From DATJQF01 sp035505995 (GTDB lineage Bacteria > Bacteroidota > Bacteroidia > Bacteroidales > FEN-979), in NCBI GenBank assembly GCA_035505995.1, contig DATJQF010000067.1, forward strand, positions 1 to 7,177: 7,177 bases of DNA, read 5' to 3'. Shown piece by piece: positions 1 to 6,220 of this stretch. Made by a program: the position numbers and the translations under genes. Position 1 is the first letter of the stretch. Every line of letters begins with the position of its first letter. A model generated the notes under the pieces. The model was given only the letters and a program-made list of their open reading frames with translations. It made no database searches and was not told the origin of the DNA.

Positions 1-2
1 GG

Positions 3-236
3 AAGAACGGGTATACGCTGTGGAGCCCTTTTTCAGATGACACTAACTATTTCGAGCCCTCTTCAAAAGACTTTATGATCAATTACCGTGTGGAGAACCT
101 CGAAGCGCTCGTGGAAGAGCTGAAAAAGGAAGGGGTGACGGTGCTGGATAAAATCGAACCCTCCGAATACGGCAAGTTAGTGCACGTTCTGGACCCCGAA
201 GGCAACAAGATTGAATTGTGGGAGCCGAATGAATGA
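3..236 (+). CDS. VOC/glyoxalase-bleomycin-resistance family protein, C-terminal part (5' end outside window)
   Basis: The reading frame is open from the left edge and ends at TGA 234-236, giving 77 residues with no start in the window. The C-terminus reads LVHVLDPEGNKIELWEPNE, the typical end of a vicinal-oxygen-chelate domain: a beta strand with His, a D-P-x-G-N turn, then a strand with the Glu (KIELWEP) that is usually a metal ligand in this fold. Before it, RVENLEALVEELKKEGV is the usual helix that precedes the second half of the module. Small single-domain members are about 120-130 residues, so roughly the last 60% is probably present. VOC proteins include glyoxalase I, dioxygenases and antibiotic-binding proteins; the substrate cannot be read from this fragment. 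The gene converges on the helicase gene ending at 380. Family call is firm, function unknown. Confidence 0.5.
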   Translation, partial: KNGYTLWSPFSDDTNYFEPSSKDFMINYRVENLEALVEELKKEGVTVLDKIEPSEYGKLVHVLDPEGNKIELWEPNE

Positions 237-312
237 CACGCTCAGGCAGTTGCTTCTCTTCACTTCGCTATGCTCAAAAAGACATTATGTTTAATGCATA
301 ACTATAACGAAC
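237..312. other. AT-rich convergent intergenic segment
   Basis: This lies between the VOC stop codon and the start of the telomere-like repeat. I looked for a GC-rich stem followed by a T-run on either strand and found none, nor a Bacteroidota-type promoter box. It contains the hexamer palindrome ATGCAT but nothing longer. Nothing else can be supported here. Confidence 0.5.
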
Positions 313-381
313 AAACCCATAAACCCCTAAACCCATAAACCCTTAAACCCCTAAACCCCTAAACCCTAAACCCTAAACCCT
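313..381. repeat. Telomere-like tandem repeat, AAACCC(N)T, nine units
   Basis: Nine head-to-tail units are visible on the plus strand. Six are 8-mers: AAACCCAT 313-320, AAACCCCT 321-328, AAACCCAT 329-336, AAACCCTT 337-344, AAACCCCT 345-352 and AAACCCCT 353-360. Three are 7-mers AAACCCT at 361-367, 368-374 and 375-381. The 7-mer is identical to the plant-type telomere unit (CCCTAAA/TTTAGGG), although the flanking genes are bacterial. The repeat fills the gap between two convergent genes and its last unit overlaps the stop codon of the helicase gene (380-382). Units are too short and have no spacers, so it is not CRISPR. Origin (slippage expansion, or a dispersed intergenic repeat family) cannot be decided from one copy. 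Confidence 0.5.
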
Positions 382-389
382 ATCCCCCC
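316..389 (-). other. Potential G-quadruplex tract (G-rich strand = minus, 3' end of helicase transcript)
   Basis: The minus strand carries ten runs of three or more G (complements of C-runs at 316, 324, 332, 340, 348, 356, 364, 371, 378 and 384), separated by loops of only 3-5 nt. This satisfies the common G3+N1-7 quadruplex rule more than twice over. The G-rich strand is the sense strand of the helicase gene, so the structure could form in RNA spanning and following that gene's stop codon. Folding potential is seen in the sequence; a role in termination or mRNA stability is inference. Confidence 0.5.
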
Positions 390-1825
390 AAAAAAAACCT
401 GCTCTCAAAGTTCACAAAGTACAGCTTCTTCGTCGCCCTCGTGATCGCCGTATAGAGCCACCGCAGGTATTCGGTATTCATCATTTTTTCGCTCAGAAAG
501 CCCTGGTCCACAAACACTGTTTCCCACTGGCCGCCCTGCGTTTTATGACAGGTGAGCGCGTAGGCGAACTTCACCTGGAGGGCGTTGAAATAAGGATTCA
601 GCTTCACCTTCTCGATGCGGCCCCGGCGCGAAGGGATCTCCTCGTAGTCCTTCATCACCTCATGGAACAGCCGGTTGCTGTCGGCGGAAGGCAGCGCCGG
701 CGCCTCCGTGGTCAGCGTATTGAGCAGGATCTTCACATCCAGCTCCTTCTCCTCCGGGTAATCGAGGAACCGGACGGTCACATCGGCAAAGCGGAACCCG
801 TACAGCTCCTCTATCTTCCGGATGCGCATCAGCTCGATGGTGTCGCCGTTCGCAATGAACCCCGCCGAGGATTCCTCCGGCAGCCAGTAATAATTGTTCT
901 TCACCACCATCATCTGGTCGCCGGCATTGATCTCCTCTTCCAGGTACAGGATCCTCCGCCGGATCTCCTGGTTGAAGATATTGGCGCGCTTGTTTGAGCG
1001 GCAGATCACCACGTTGTTCTCCCGGCCGGAGCGGGAATAGGCGTTATTCAGCTCCTCCTCCAGCTCCGGACCCCCTATCTTCCGGGTGTCGGTCCGCGAA
1101 GCCAGGTCGAACAGCGGCAGCTCCCAGTCGCCCCGGTTGATCTGCCGGCGCACCGACGTGGCATTGGCCAGGATGCCGGAGGTCTCCTCCTGCCGGACCA
1201 CTTCGGTCAGCTCGTAGGAATCGATGGTGAGATGGTAGGCCTTTTTGAGAAACCCGAAGTCGAGCGCCGGGCTGTGCTCCGTTCCCACCGGCGGCAGCTG
1301 TGCCGGGTCGCCGATGAGCAGCAGGCGGCAGTTCTCCCCGGTGGAAACGAAATAAAAGAGGTCGTCCAGGACATTTCTCCCGTTGAACAGGGTGAAATCG
1401 GAAATCGAGGAGTTCTGGATCATCGAGGCCTCATCCACGATGAACAGCGTGTCCTTATGTCGGTTCTGCTGCAGCTTCAGGGCGATCGATCCCTCCTTGG
1501 TCGTCCGGGCGAAATAGATCTTCCGGTGAATGGTATTGGCCGGGCGGCCGGTATAGCCCGCCAGCACCTTCGCGGCCCGGCCCGTCGGGGCCATCAGGCA
1601 GGATCGCCGCCGGAGGTGCGGCAGCACGCTGACGAGCGCCGAGATGAGCGAGGTCTTGCCTGTGCCGGCATAGCCTTTCAGCACGAAAACGGCGGTAGGA
1701 TCTTTCCAGGAGTCGGTCAGGAAGAAGGCCAGCTTCTGCATCGCCTTTTCCTGCCCCGCCGTCGGGGAATAAGGGAGCTGCTGCAACAGCAGCCGGAAAA
1801 CCGATCGGGTTTCTGCCTCCGGCAT
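380..1825 (-). CDS. RecD/Dda-like superfamily 1B DNA helicase (AAA family ATPase)
   Basis: A 481-residue protein with a full SF1B helicase motif set: Q-motif-like region with TAGQ (22-25); Walker A GYAGTGKT (51-58); motif Ia APTGRAAKVL (79-88) followed by TIH; Walker B LFIVDEASM (127-135); motif III GDPAQLPPVG (172-181); motif IV-like TEVVRQ (207-212); and a UvrD-C-2 type C-terminal half with TCHKTQGGQW (425-434) and the arginine-finger motif YTAITRAT (458-465). Members are ATP-driven 5'-3' DNA helicases of recombination and repair. It is shorter than RecD2 and lacks a long N-terminal extension; similar short forms are common in Bacteroidota, usually named only as AAA ATPase or RecD-like. I chose ATG 1823-1825, 2 nt after the permease stop. 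The longer frame back to 1939 adds 38 Pro/Arg-rich residues inside the permease gene and is unlikely. No clear Shine-Dalgarno; probably translated by coupling. The C-terminus FLGG is encoded by a T8G6 tract leading into the telomere-like repeat. Confidence 0.5.
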   Translation of the reverse strand: MPEAETRSVFRLLLQQLPYSPTAGQEKAMQKLAFFLTDSWKDPTAVFVLKGYAGTGKTSLISALVSVLPHLRRRSCLMAPTGRAAKVLAGYTGRPANTIHRKIYFARTTKEGSIALKLQQNRHKDTLFIVDEASMIQNSSISDFTLFNGRNVLDDLFYFVSTGENCRLLLIGDPAQLPPVGTEHSPALDFGFLKKAYHLTIDSYELTEVVRQEETSGILANATSVRRQINRGDWELPLFDLASRTDTRKIGGPELEEELNNAYSRSGRENNVVICRSNKRANIFNQEIRRRILYLEEEINAGDQMMVVKNNYYWLPEESSAGFIANGDTIELMRIRKIEELYGFRFADVTVRFLDYPEEKELDVKILLNTLTTEAPALPSADSNRLFHEVMKDYEEIPSRRGRIEKVKLNPYFNALQVKFAYALTCHKTQGGQWETVFVDQGFLSEKMMNTEYLRWLYTAITRATKKLYFVNFESRFFLGG

Positions 1826-1827
1826 CG

Positions 1828-3072
1828 CTACTCGTAACGGAGTGACTCGATCGGGTCGAGGTTGGCCGCCTTCTGTGCCGGCAGGATCCCCGAGATCAGG
1901 GCGACGACGAAGCAAAGCAGGACGCCCGTCAGGATCCACAGCCAGGGTACGATGAAGGAGCTGTGCATCAACAGCGAAAGGATGTTCCCGATCAGGATGC
2001 CGAGGATGATCCCGAGGGCTCCGCCCAGCTGGCCGATCACGATGGCTTCCGTCAGGAACTGGTTGCGGATGAGGCGGCGGGTGGCGCCGATGGCCTTGCG
2101 GATGCCGATCTCGCGGGTGCGTTCCGTCACCGAGACCAGCATGATGTTCATCAGACCGATGGCCGCACCCACCAGGGTGATCAGTCCGATGATGGTGGCG
2201 GCGATGGTGACGTACTTGATGTTTTCAATAAGCATTTTAGCGATCTCATCGCTCTTGGTGATCTCGAAGCTGTTGTCGGCTCCGACGGGGTCGGTGCGGA
2301 TAGAGCGCATCAGCCCGGTGGCCTCTCCCACCGCGGGATCCATGAGGTCGGGCCGCTTCGCCATGACGTTGATCGAAAAGGACATCCGGGGGCGGCTGAA
2401 ATAGACCCGGACATTGTTCAGGGGGATCTGCGCACCCCGGTCGCCGCTGAAGCCCATGCTCGACCCTTTGGATTTCAGGATGCCGATCACGCGGTATTTT
2501 CCCGGTCCGATGGAGATCACCTTCCCGACAGGGTCTTCATTATTCTTGAACAGGTCGTTCACCGCCTCCGAACCAAGAATGCATACGCTGGTCCCGTAAA
2601 ATACTTCGTCCGGGGTGAAGTTCCTGCCCCGGTCGAGCTCCTGCCCGGCCGTCACCAGGTAATCTTCATCCGTTCCCATCACCCGGACATTCGGATTGGT
2701 CTTTTTCGATCCGTATTTCAGCGTGGCATTGAAGCTGGCAAACAGGAACAGGCTGGTCACGGCGGGAAAATCGAACTGCTGCTTGAAGGAAGTCGCCTGC
2801 TCATAGGTGATCGGCTCGTACAGCCGGAGCTTGTTGCTCTGGTCGCCGATGTGCACCTGCATCGAGCGGTTCCGGATGGTGAAGGTATTGGATCCCATCA
2901 TCGAGAAGTTCTGCGTCAGGGAGTGCTTGATGGAATCGGTGGAGGTGAGGATGCCCACCAGGGCCATGATCCCGAAGGCGATGATCAGGATCGTCAGGAC
3001 CGTCCTCAGCATGTGGCTCCGGATCGAATGCAGCGAGATCCGGATATTCTCAAAAACAAGCGTACTTTTCAT
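1828..3072 (-). CDS. MacB/FtsX-type ABC transporter permease
   Basis: A 414-residue inner-membrane protein with classic MacB permease architecture. There is a short cytoplasmic N-terminus, a first membrane helix at about 24-42, a large extracytoplasmic MacB-PCD domain at about 45-285, then an FtsX domain with three helices at about 289-312, 343-367 and 375-397. The loop ERTREIGIRKAIGAT (317-331) is the conserved coupling segment that contacts the ATPase, and the C-terminus DPIESLRYE is typical of the family. Such permeases form mechanotransmission pumps exporting macrolides, peptides, lipoproteins or envelope components; the substrate here is unknown. The start is ATG 3070-3072, giving MKSTLVFENIRISL, a usual family start; extending to 3138 would overlap upp by 53 nt and adds no domain. 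It is 13 nt after upp and 2 nt before the helicase. No ATPase or membrane-fusion gene is in the window, so partners must be encoded elsewhere. Confidence 0.5.
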   Translation of the reverse strand: MKSTLVFENIRISLHSIRSHMLRTVLTILIIAFGIMALVGILTSTDSIKHSLTQNFSMMGSNTFTIRNRSMQVHIGDQSNKLRLYEPITYEQATSFKQQFDFPAVTSLFLFASFNATLKYGSKKTNPNVRVMGTDEDYLVTAGQELDRGRNFTPDEVFYGTSVCILGSEAVNDLFKNNEDPVGKVISIGPGKYRVIGILKSKGSSMGFSGDRGAQIPLNNVRVYFSRPRMSFSINVMAKRPDLMDPAVGEATGLMRSIRTDPVGADNSFEITKSDEIAKMLIENIKYVTIAATIIGLITLVGAAIGLMNIMLVSVTERTREIGIRKAIGATRRLIRNQFLTEAIVIGQLGGALGIILGILIGNILSLLMHSSFIVPWLWILTGVLLCFVVALISGILPAQKAANLDPIESLRYE

Positions 3073-3085
3073 CCGAATAGTCTTT

Positions 3086-3736
3086 TCAACCGATCCTGCC
3101 GTAAGCCAGGTCGCCGGCATCGCCCAGTCCCGGGACAATGAACGACTGCGCCGTCAGCTCCTCGTCGATCACCCCCACCCAGTAGGTAATGTTGTCGCCT
3201 GGCAGGTGCCGCCGGATCTTATCCAGTCCCTCCTGGCTGGTCAGGATGGTGGCGACATGCACATGGCGGGGTTTCCCGTGGCCCTGGAGCTCCCGGTAGG
3301 CCATCAGCATGGAGGAGCCGGTGGCCACCAACGTATCGGAAAGGATCAGGACATGGCCGTCGAGAACAGGGATCGAGGAATAGCCTGCCTGCAGGGTGAG
3401 GGAAAAATCTTTATGAGGCCGGCGGTAAGCGGAAATGAAGCCGCTCTCCGACCTGTCGAACACCTTCAGGAACCCGCTGTGAAACGGAAGACCGGCACGC
3501 ATCACCGAGACCAGCACCGGGTAATCCTTCAATACCGGCACCAGGGCGCTCCCGAGCTGCGTGGCCACCTCCTTCTCCTCGTATTCCAGGGTCTTGCTGA
3601 TCTCATAGGCAAAGATCTCGCCGAGCCGCTCCAGGTTGAGGCGGAACCGCAGGCTGTCTTTCTGGATCTCCGCATCCCGGAGCTCTGCAATGAACTGGTT
3701 CACTACAGAGGAACCTTCACTCAGAATATTCACCAT
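3086..3736 (-). CDS. upp: Uracil phosphoribosyltransferase
   Basis: A 216-residue protein, the usual size for UPRT, which converts uracil and PRPP to UMP in the cytoplasm (pyrimidine salvage). The PRPP-binding loop is LILSDTLVATGSS (130-142), with the acidic residue D134 and the ATG turn; most UPRTs have D-P-M-L-A-T-G here, so the P-M to T-L change is slightly unusual. RAGLPF (80-85) corresponds to the conserved RAGLG segment, and IVPGLGDAGDLAYG (200-213) is the uracil-recognition loop in the form I associate with Bacteroidota. The start at 3734-3736 follows a good promoter at 3763-3794 and leaves a leader of about 20 nt. It is probably the first gene of an operon with the permease and helicase. 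The catalytic motifs look intact, so activity is likely; I am confident in the name. Confidence 0.5.
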   Translation of the reverse strand: MVNILSEGSSVVNQFIAELRDAEIQKDSLRFRLNLERLGEIFAYEISKTLEYEEKEVATQLGSALVPVLKDYPVLVSVMRAGLPFHSGFLKVFDRSESGFISAYRRPHKDFSLTLQAGYSSIPVLDGHVLILSDTLVATGSSMLMAYRELQGHGKPRHVHVATILTSQEGLDKIRRHLPGDNITYWVGVIDEELTAQSFIVPGLGDAGDLAYGRIG

Positions 3737-3762
3737 GATCGTCCGGTCTTAAAAGCTTTCTA

Positions 3763-3794
3763 CAAACCTACATGAAATTCGGAAAAGTGCCAAG
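3763..3794 (-). promoter_or_regulatory. Bacteroidota-type promoter for upp (-33/-7)
   Basis: Read on the minus strand, TAGGTTTG (3770-3763) matches the Bacteroidota -7 consensus TAnnTTTG at every fixed position. CTTG (3794-3791) lies 20 nt upstream and matches three of four bases of the -33 TTTG box, at the expected spacing. Transcription would start near 3756, about 20 nt before the upp ATG. The -33 box sits 4 nt outside the large inverted repeat, so the promoter is separate from it. Confidence 0.5.
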
Positions 3795-3798
3795 AATA

Positions 3799-3890
3799 AT
3801 CTGTGTAAATCAGTTTTATCTGTGTTTTCTGTGTTCCTTTATTCATTTATTCGAACACTGATCTCACTGAGTAAACGGATCTTCACGGAT
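3799..3890. repeat. Long imperfect inverted repeat between two minus-strand operons
   Basis: Bases 3799-3836 align without gaps to the reverse complement of 3853-3890, with 27 of 38 positions identical, around a 16-nt AT-rich loop (3837-3852). Each arm is itself built from short degenerate ATCnGTG(T) steps, for example TCTGTGT at 3800, 3819 and 3828. The right arm ends on the first base of the reverse-complemented TGA stop of the transferase gene (3890-3892), and the left arm ends 4 nt before the upp -33 box. It could fold in RNA made from either strand. It lacks a GC-rich stem and T-run, so it is not a typical intrinsic terminator. It may be a copy of a dispersed intergenic repeat; that needs more than one locus to show. 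Confidence 0.5.
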
Positions 3891-4819
3891 CAGGTCTTCC
3901 GGAACAGGGAGAGTCCCAGTTTCAGGATCCGGGGGAGCCGGTTGATCCGGACCATGTAATACGGAACTTCCCTTCCGCCGAATCCCTTGTAGAATCTTGC
4001 GACATTTTCATCATCCGATCCTTCGAAGTCGAGGATGAGCGCCTGGCCTGCATTTTCCCGGATAAAGGAATCGATCATCAGGAACATCGCGCCCGAATCC
4101 CTTCCCTCCGGACCGGTGGCGGCAAAGTGGAAGATCCTGCGGGTGCGGTCGAACAGGAAGAAGGCGCCCGCGCTCATTGGCCGTCCGGCCAGTCCCGCCC
4201 CGAAGGTCATCCCGAGGTTGTTCGCCAGGGCCTGTTTCATGATGCTGCGCAGCATGTCGTAATGACGGTATTTCAGCTTTTTCTCGGTGCTGCCGAAATT
4301 CTCCCGGAACAGGGTGATCAGCTCGTCGGGATCGGGTTTGCGGATGAGCTGGACACCCTTTACCGCCGCTTTTTTTACATTCCGGCGCGTATTCTCCGAA
4401 TAACTCTTCACCAGCTGCTCATACGGCGCGATCAGGTCGAGCTCCAGGTTGATCCTCATTTTCCCGGGGACCCCGGCAGGATCCACCTTGTTGAAGGCAT
4501 TGAGGTGGATGTCGGCCAGCCGGAACCGGCGGGGGATGGCGTCGATGAACTCCTGAACGACCTGAGCCGTGAGATGACGGCCGGAAAAGATGCCGAGCTG
4601 CTGGGTAAAAAAGGGTTGATACAGGTACGGGATGCCGAATTTCCGGTGGTGCGTGAGCGGGAAGACGCTTTCATATTCCCCACCGACCAGCGCGTCCCAA
4701 CCGGGACTGACAATATCCAGGAACCAGGATTGCGCATAGACGATCCCGTTGAATGACCGGCGGAGACAGGTGTCCCAGGCGTTCTTATCGATGTCCTTGT
4801 GCGGAAGATATCGGATCAT
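3890..4819 (-). CDS. FemAB/GNAT-like acyltransferase (Acetyltransf_6-type)
   Basis: A 309-residue soluble protein with no signal peptide or membrane helix. Its features fit the double-GNAT FemAB-like group: an N-terminal half opening with WDTCLRRSFNGIVYAQSWFL (15-34), a basic helix YSENTRRNVKKA (140-151), and a C-terminal GNAT core with AGAFFLFD (217-224), an FHFAATGPEGRDSGA stretch (230-244) where the acyl donor or tRNA end would bind, and the closing motif DFEGSDDENVARFYKGFG (264-281). Relatives transfer acyl or aminoacyl groups to cell-wall or exopolysaccharide precursors, but most Bacteroidota members are uncharacterised, so the substrate is unknown. Its start, ATG 4817-4819, lies 11 nt after the stop of the deacetylase-like gene, implying one transcript and a shared glycan-related role. 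No Shine-Dalgarno is apparent. Confidence 0.5.
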   Translation of the reverse strand: MIRYLPHKDIDKNAWDTCLRRSFNGIVYAQSWFLDIVSPGWDALVGGEYESVFPLTHHRKFGIPYLYQPFFTQQLGIFSGRHLTAQVVQEFIDAIPRRFRLADIHLNAFNKVDPAGVPGKMRINLELDLIAPYEQLVKSYSENTRRNVKKAAVKGVQLIRKPDPDELITLFRENFGSTEKKLKYRHYDMLRSIMKQALANNLGMTFGAGLAGRPMSAGAFFLFDRTRRIFHFAATGPEGRDSGAMFLMIDSFIRENAGQALILDFEGSDDENVARFYKGFGGREVPYYMVRINRLPRILKLGLSLFRKT

Positions 4820-4830
4820 CCGGCATAGCG

Positions 4831-6138
4831 TTAGGTGGCCGCGTAGTGCAGCATCTCTTCATATACCCGTTTCCATCCCCTCCACCGGCCCGTTTCCGAG
4901 AGGCTTTCATTATGCCAGATCGGGATGAATTTCCCCTGCACCGACCGGATGGTCCGGATCAGGGTTTCTATCTTTTCGAGCGCATCGTCCGGGGAAAGCC
5001 GGTTGTGGTCGCGCAGCGTCACATCCATCAGCGTGACGGGGTGGATGGTCAGGCCGGTCTCGTCATTTTTCTTCAGGTCGAAGAAACGGTAGGGAATGGC
5101 AATGCCTGCCCTGAATCCCGGCGCGGAAGAATATCCCATCGAGAAGTCGTCGGTGATGCCCATCCGGATGAGGGTGCGGTAAGTCTTCGGGAAGGAAAGC
5201 TTCAGGAAATGCTGGCGGCTGTAAGTGATCTCCCGTCCCAGGAAATTGGAGAGGCCGAACAGCTCGGTCTCCAGCAAATGGTGGTCCCGGTTGGAGGCCA
5301 TCGAGGGATGGACCCCGACGGTCCCGATCTCGTCCAGTTGCAATAACAACTCCTGGAACTCCCGGCTGACCAGCGAAACGTTGTTATCCTTTCCGCCGTA
5401 ATCGGCAAACAGGATGAAGAAGATCGGGGATAATCCGTAGGTCGCGTGCAGCTGGTTCATCTGGTCATAGGTGTCGAACGGGTCCTTCGCCTTGCCCGTC
5501 AGCACCCGCATCCGCAACGCGGTTTGCCTGAAATTACCGTGCAGGACCGACCGGCCCAGTCCGCCCAGCGTCCGGAAAAGTTTCCGCAGCCGGAAGGCAT
5601 AGGCATGATCGATGTCGATGGTGGGAAGAAAGTGAAAATTCCGCTGCTTGAACGCCAGCCCCGGAAAATGCTCCGCCAGCCTTTTCTTCAGCCATCCTGC
5701 CCAGATATTGACCAGCGGGACCTCCAGGAAACCGGCTTTGTAGGCCAGGCTGTCATGTACCCGGAACCGCCCGAAACGGTCCGGTTCGAACGGGAAATAT
5801 TCCTCATACCGGGTCACCAGGTAAAAGGAGGCGGCAAAGATATCGAACGGGAGCAGGGCCGCAGGATCTTCCGGTCCGAAGAACACCGGGTAGCCGTCAT
5901 GTTTTTTCACCTGGATCTCGCGGTAAGAGATCCCGGTTTCATTCAGCAGCCCTTCTTCCCGGATAAATAATTTACCTTCCACCGGCTGACCGGCATACGC
6001 CAGCGACGGGCCCTGGTAGCCGAGGAACTCCTCCATCGAGGTCGTCACCCGGTAATCGCACCCGACCAGTTCTCCCAGCACGAGCGAAAAAATAAATTTC
6101 GCGCGCGGGGAGGTTTCCGGTTGATAGATCAGGAGCAT
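4831..6138 (-). CDS. Polysaccharide deacetylase-like protein (NodB-type carbohydrate esterase fold)
   Basis: A 435-residue protein from ATG 6136-6138. An N-terminal domain of about 165 residues precedes a NodB-like catalytic region. Visible motifs are TIDIDHAYAF (D175, D177 and H178, replacing the usual TFDDG), GVHPS (275-279, standing for the HxxxS/T metal motif), SRQHF (307-311), GITDDFSMGY with downstream FRAG (R343), IHP (365-367) and a terminal HNESL (409-413). The family hydrolyses N- or O-acetyl groups of glycans using a divalent metal held by Asp and His. The departures from the canonical motifs are typical of the Bacteroidota subgroup, but activity is unproven. No signal peptide is seen, so it is predicted to be cytoplasmic. 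An alternative ATG at 6154-6156 adds six residues (MLENEN); I prefer MLLIYQPE because homologues commonly begin this way and a possible -7 box overlaps the upstream region. It is first in a two-gene unit with the FemAB/GNAT gene. Confidence 0.5.
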   Translation of the reverse strand: MLLIYQPETSPRAKFIFSLVLGELVGCDYRVTTSMEEFLGYQGPSLAYAGQPVEGKLFIREEGLLNETGISYREIQVKKHDGYPVFFGPEDPAALLPFDIFAASFYLVTRYEEYFPFEPDRFGRFRVHDSLAYKAGFLEVPLVNIWAGWLKKRLAEHFPGLAFKQRNFHFLPTIDIDHAYAFRLRKLFRTLGGLGRSVLHGNFRQTALRMRVLTGKAKDPFDTYDQMNQLHATYGLSPIFFILFADYGGKDNNVSLVSREFQELLLQLDEIGTVGVHPSMASNRDHHLLETELFGLSNFLGREITYSRQHFLKLSFPKTYRTLIRMGITDDFSMGYSSAPGFRAGIAIPYRFFDLKKNDETGLTIHPVTLMDVTLRDHNRLSPDDALEKIETLIRTIRSVQGKFIPIWHNESLSETGRWRGWKRVYEEMLHYAAT

Positions 6139-6157
6139 ATTCTCATTTTCCAGCATG

Positions 6158-6165
6158 CCAAATTA
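6158..6165 (-). promoter_or_regulatory. Possible -7 box for the deacetylase operon
   Basis: On the minus strand TAATTTGG (6165-6158) matches five of six fixed bases of TAnnTTTG. No TTTG-like -33 box lies 19-20 nt upstream. If used, transcription would begin near 6151, downstream of the ATG at 6156, favouring the ATG at 6138 as the true start. This is a weak site. Confidence 0.5.
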
Positions 6166-6212
6166 CGGAAAAATCCCCAGCCGACCGGCCCATGGAGGAT
6201 GGAAAAGATTTG

Positions 6213-6220
6213 TAACTTTG
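6213..6220 (+). promoter_or_regulatory. -7 box of a probable dnaX promoter
   Basis: TAACTTTG matches the Bacteroidota -7 consensus TAnnTTTG at all fixed positions. It lies 28 nt before the dnaX ATG, predicting a leader of about 20 nt. No recognisable -33 TTTG is found about 20 nt upstream (near 6189-6192), so strength is uncertain. Position in the divergent intergenic region supports it. Confidence 0.5.

Noticed and set aside
313..381. CRISPR array
   Set aside because: Units are 7-8 nt and directly adjacent, with no spacers.
313..381. Real telomere or eukaryotic contamination
   Set aside because: The repeat is internal, only 69 bp long, and flanked on both sides by intact bacterial genes; one of them shares its stop codon with the repeat.
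1826..1939. N-terminal extension of the helicase
   Set aside because: The extra 38 residues are Pro/Arg-rich, out of frame within the permease 3' end, and carry no conserved motif.
3073..3138. N-terminal extension of the permease
   Set aside because: It would overlap upp by 53 nt and adds no signal or domain before the family-typical MKSTLVFENI start.
1963..3141. 392-codon open frame on the plus strand
   Set aside because: It is antisense to the permease and the end of upp. Its translation is rich in His, Asp, Gln and Arg with no family resemblance, as expected for a shadow of a GC-rich gene.
2807..3775. 322-codon open frame on the plus strand
   Set aside because: It runs antisense through the permease, upp and the upp promoter; its translation has no recognisable domain.
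3799..3890. Standard intrinsic terminator
   Set aside because: The stem is imperfect and AT-rich with no following T-run on the minus strand; a different role is more likely.
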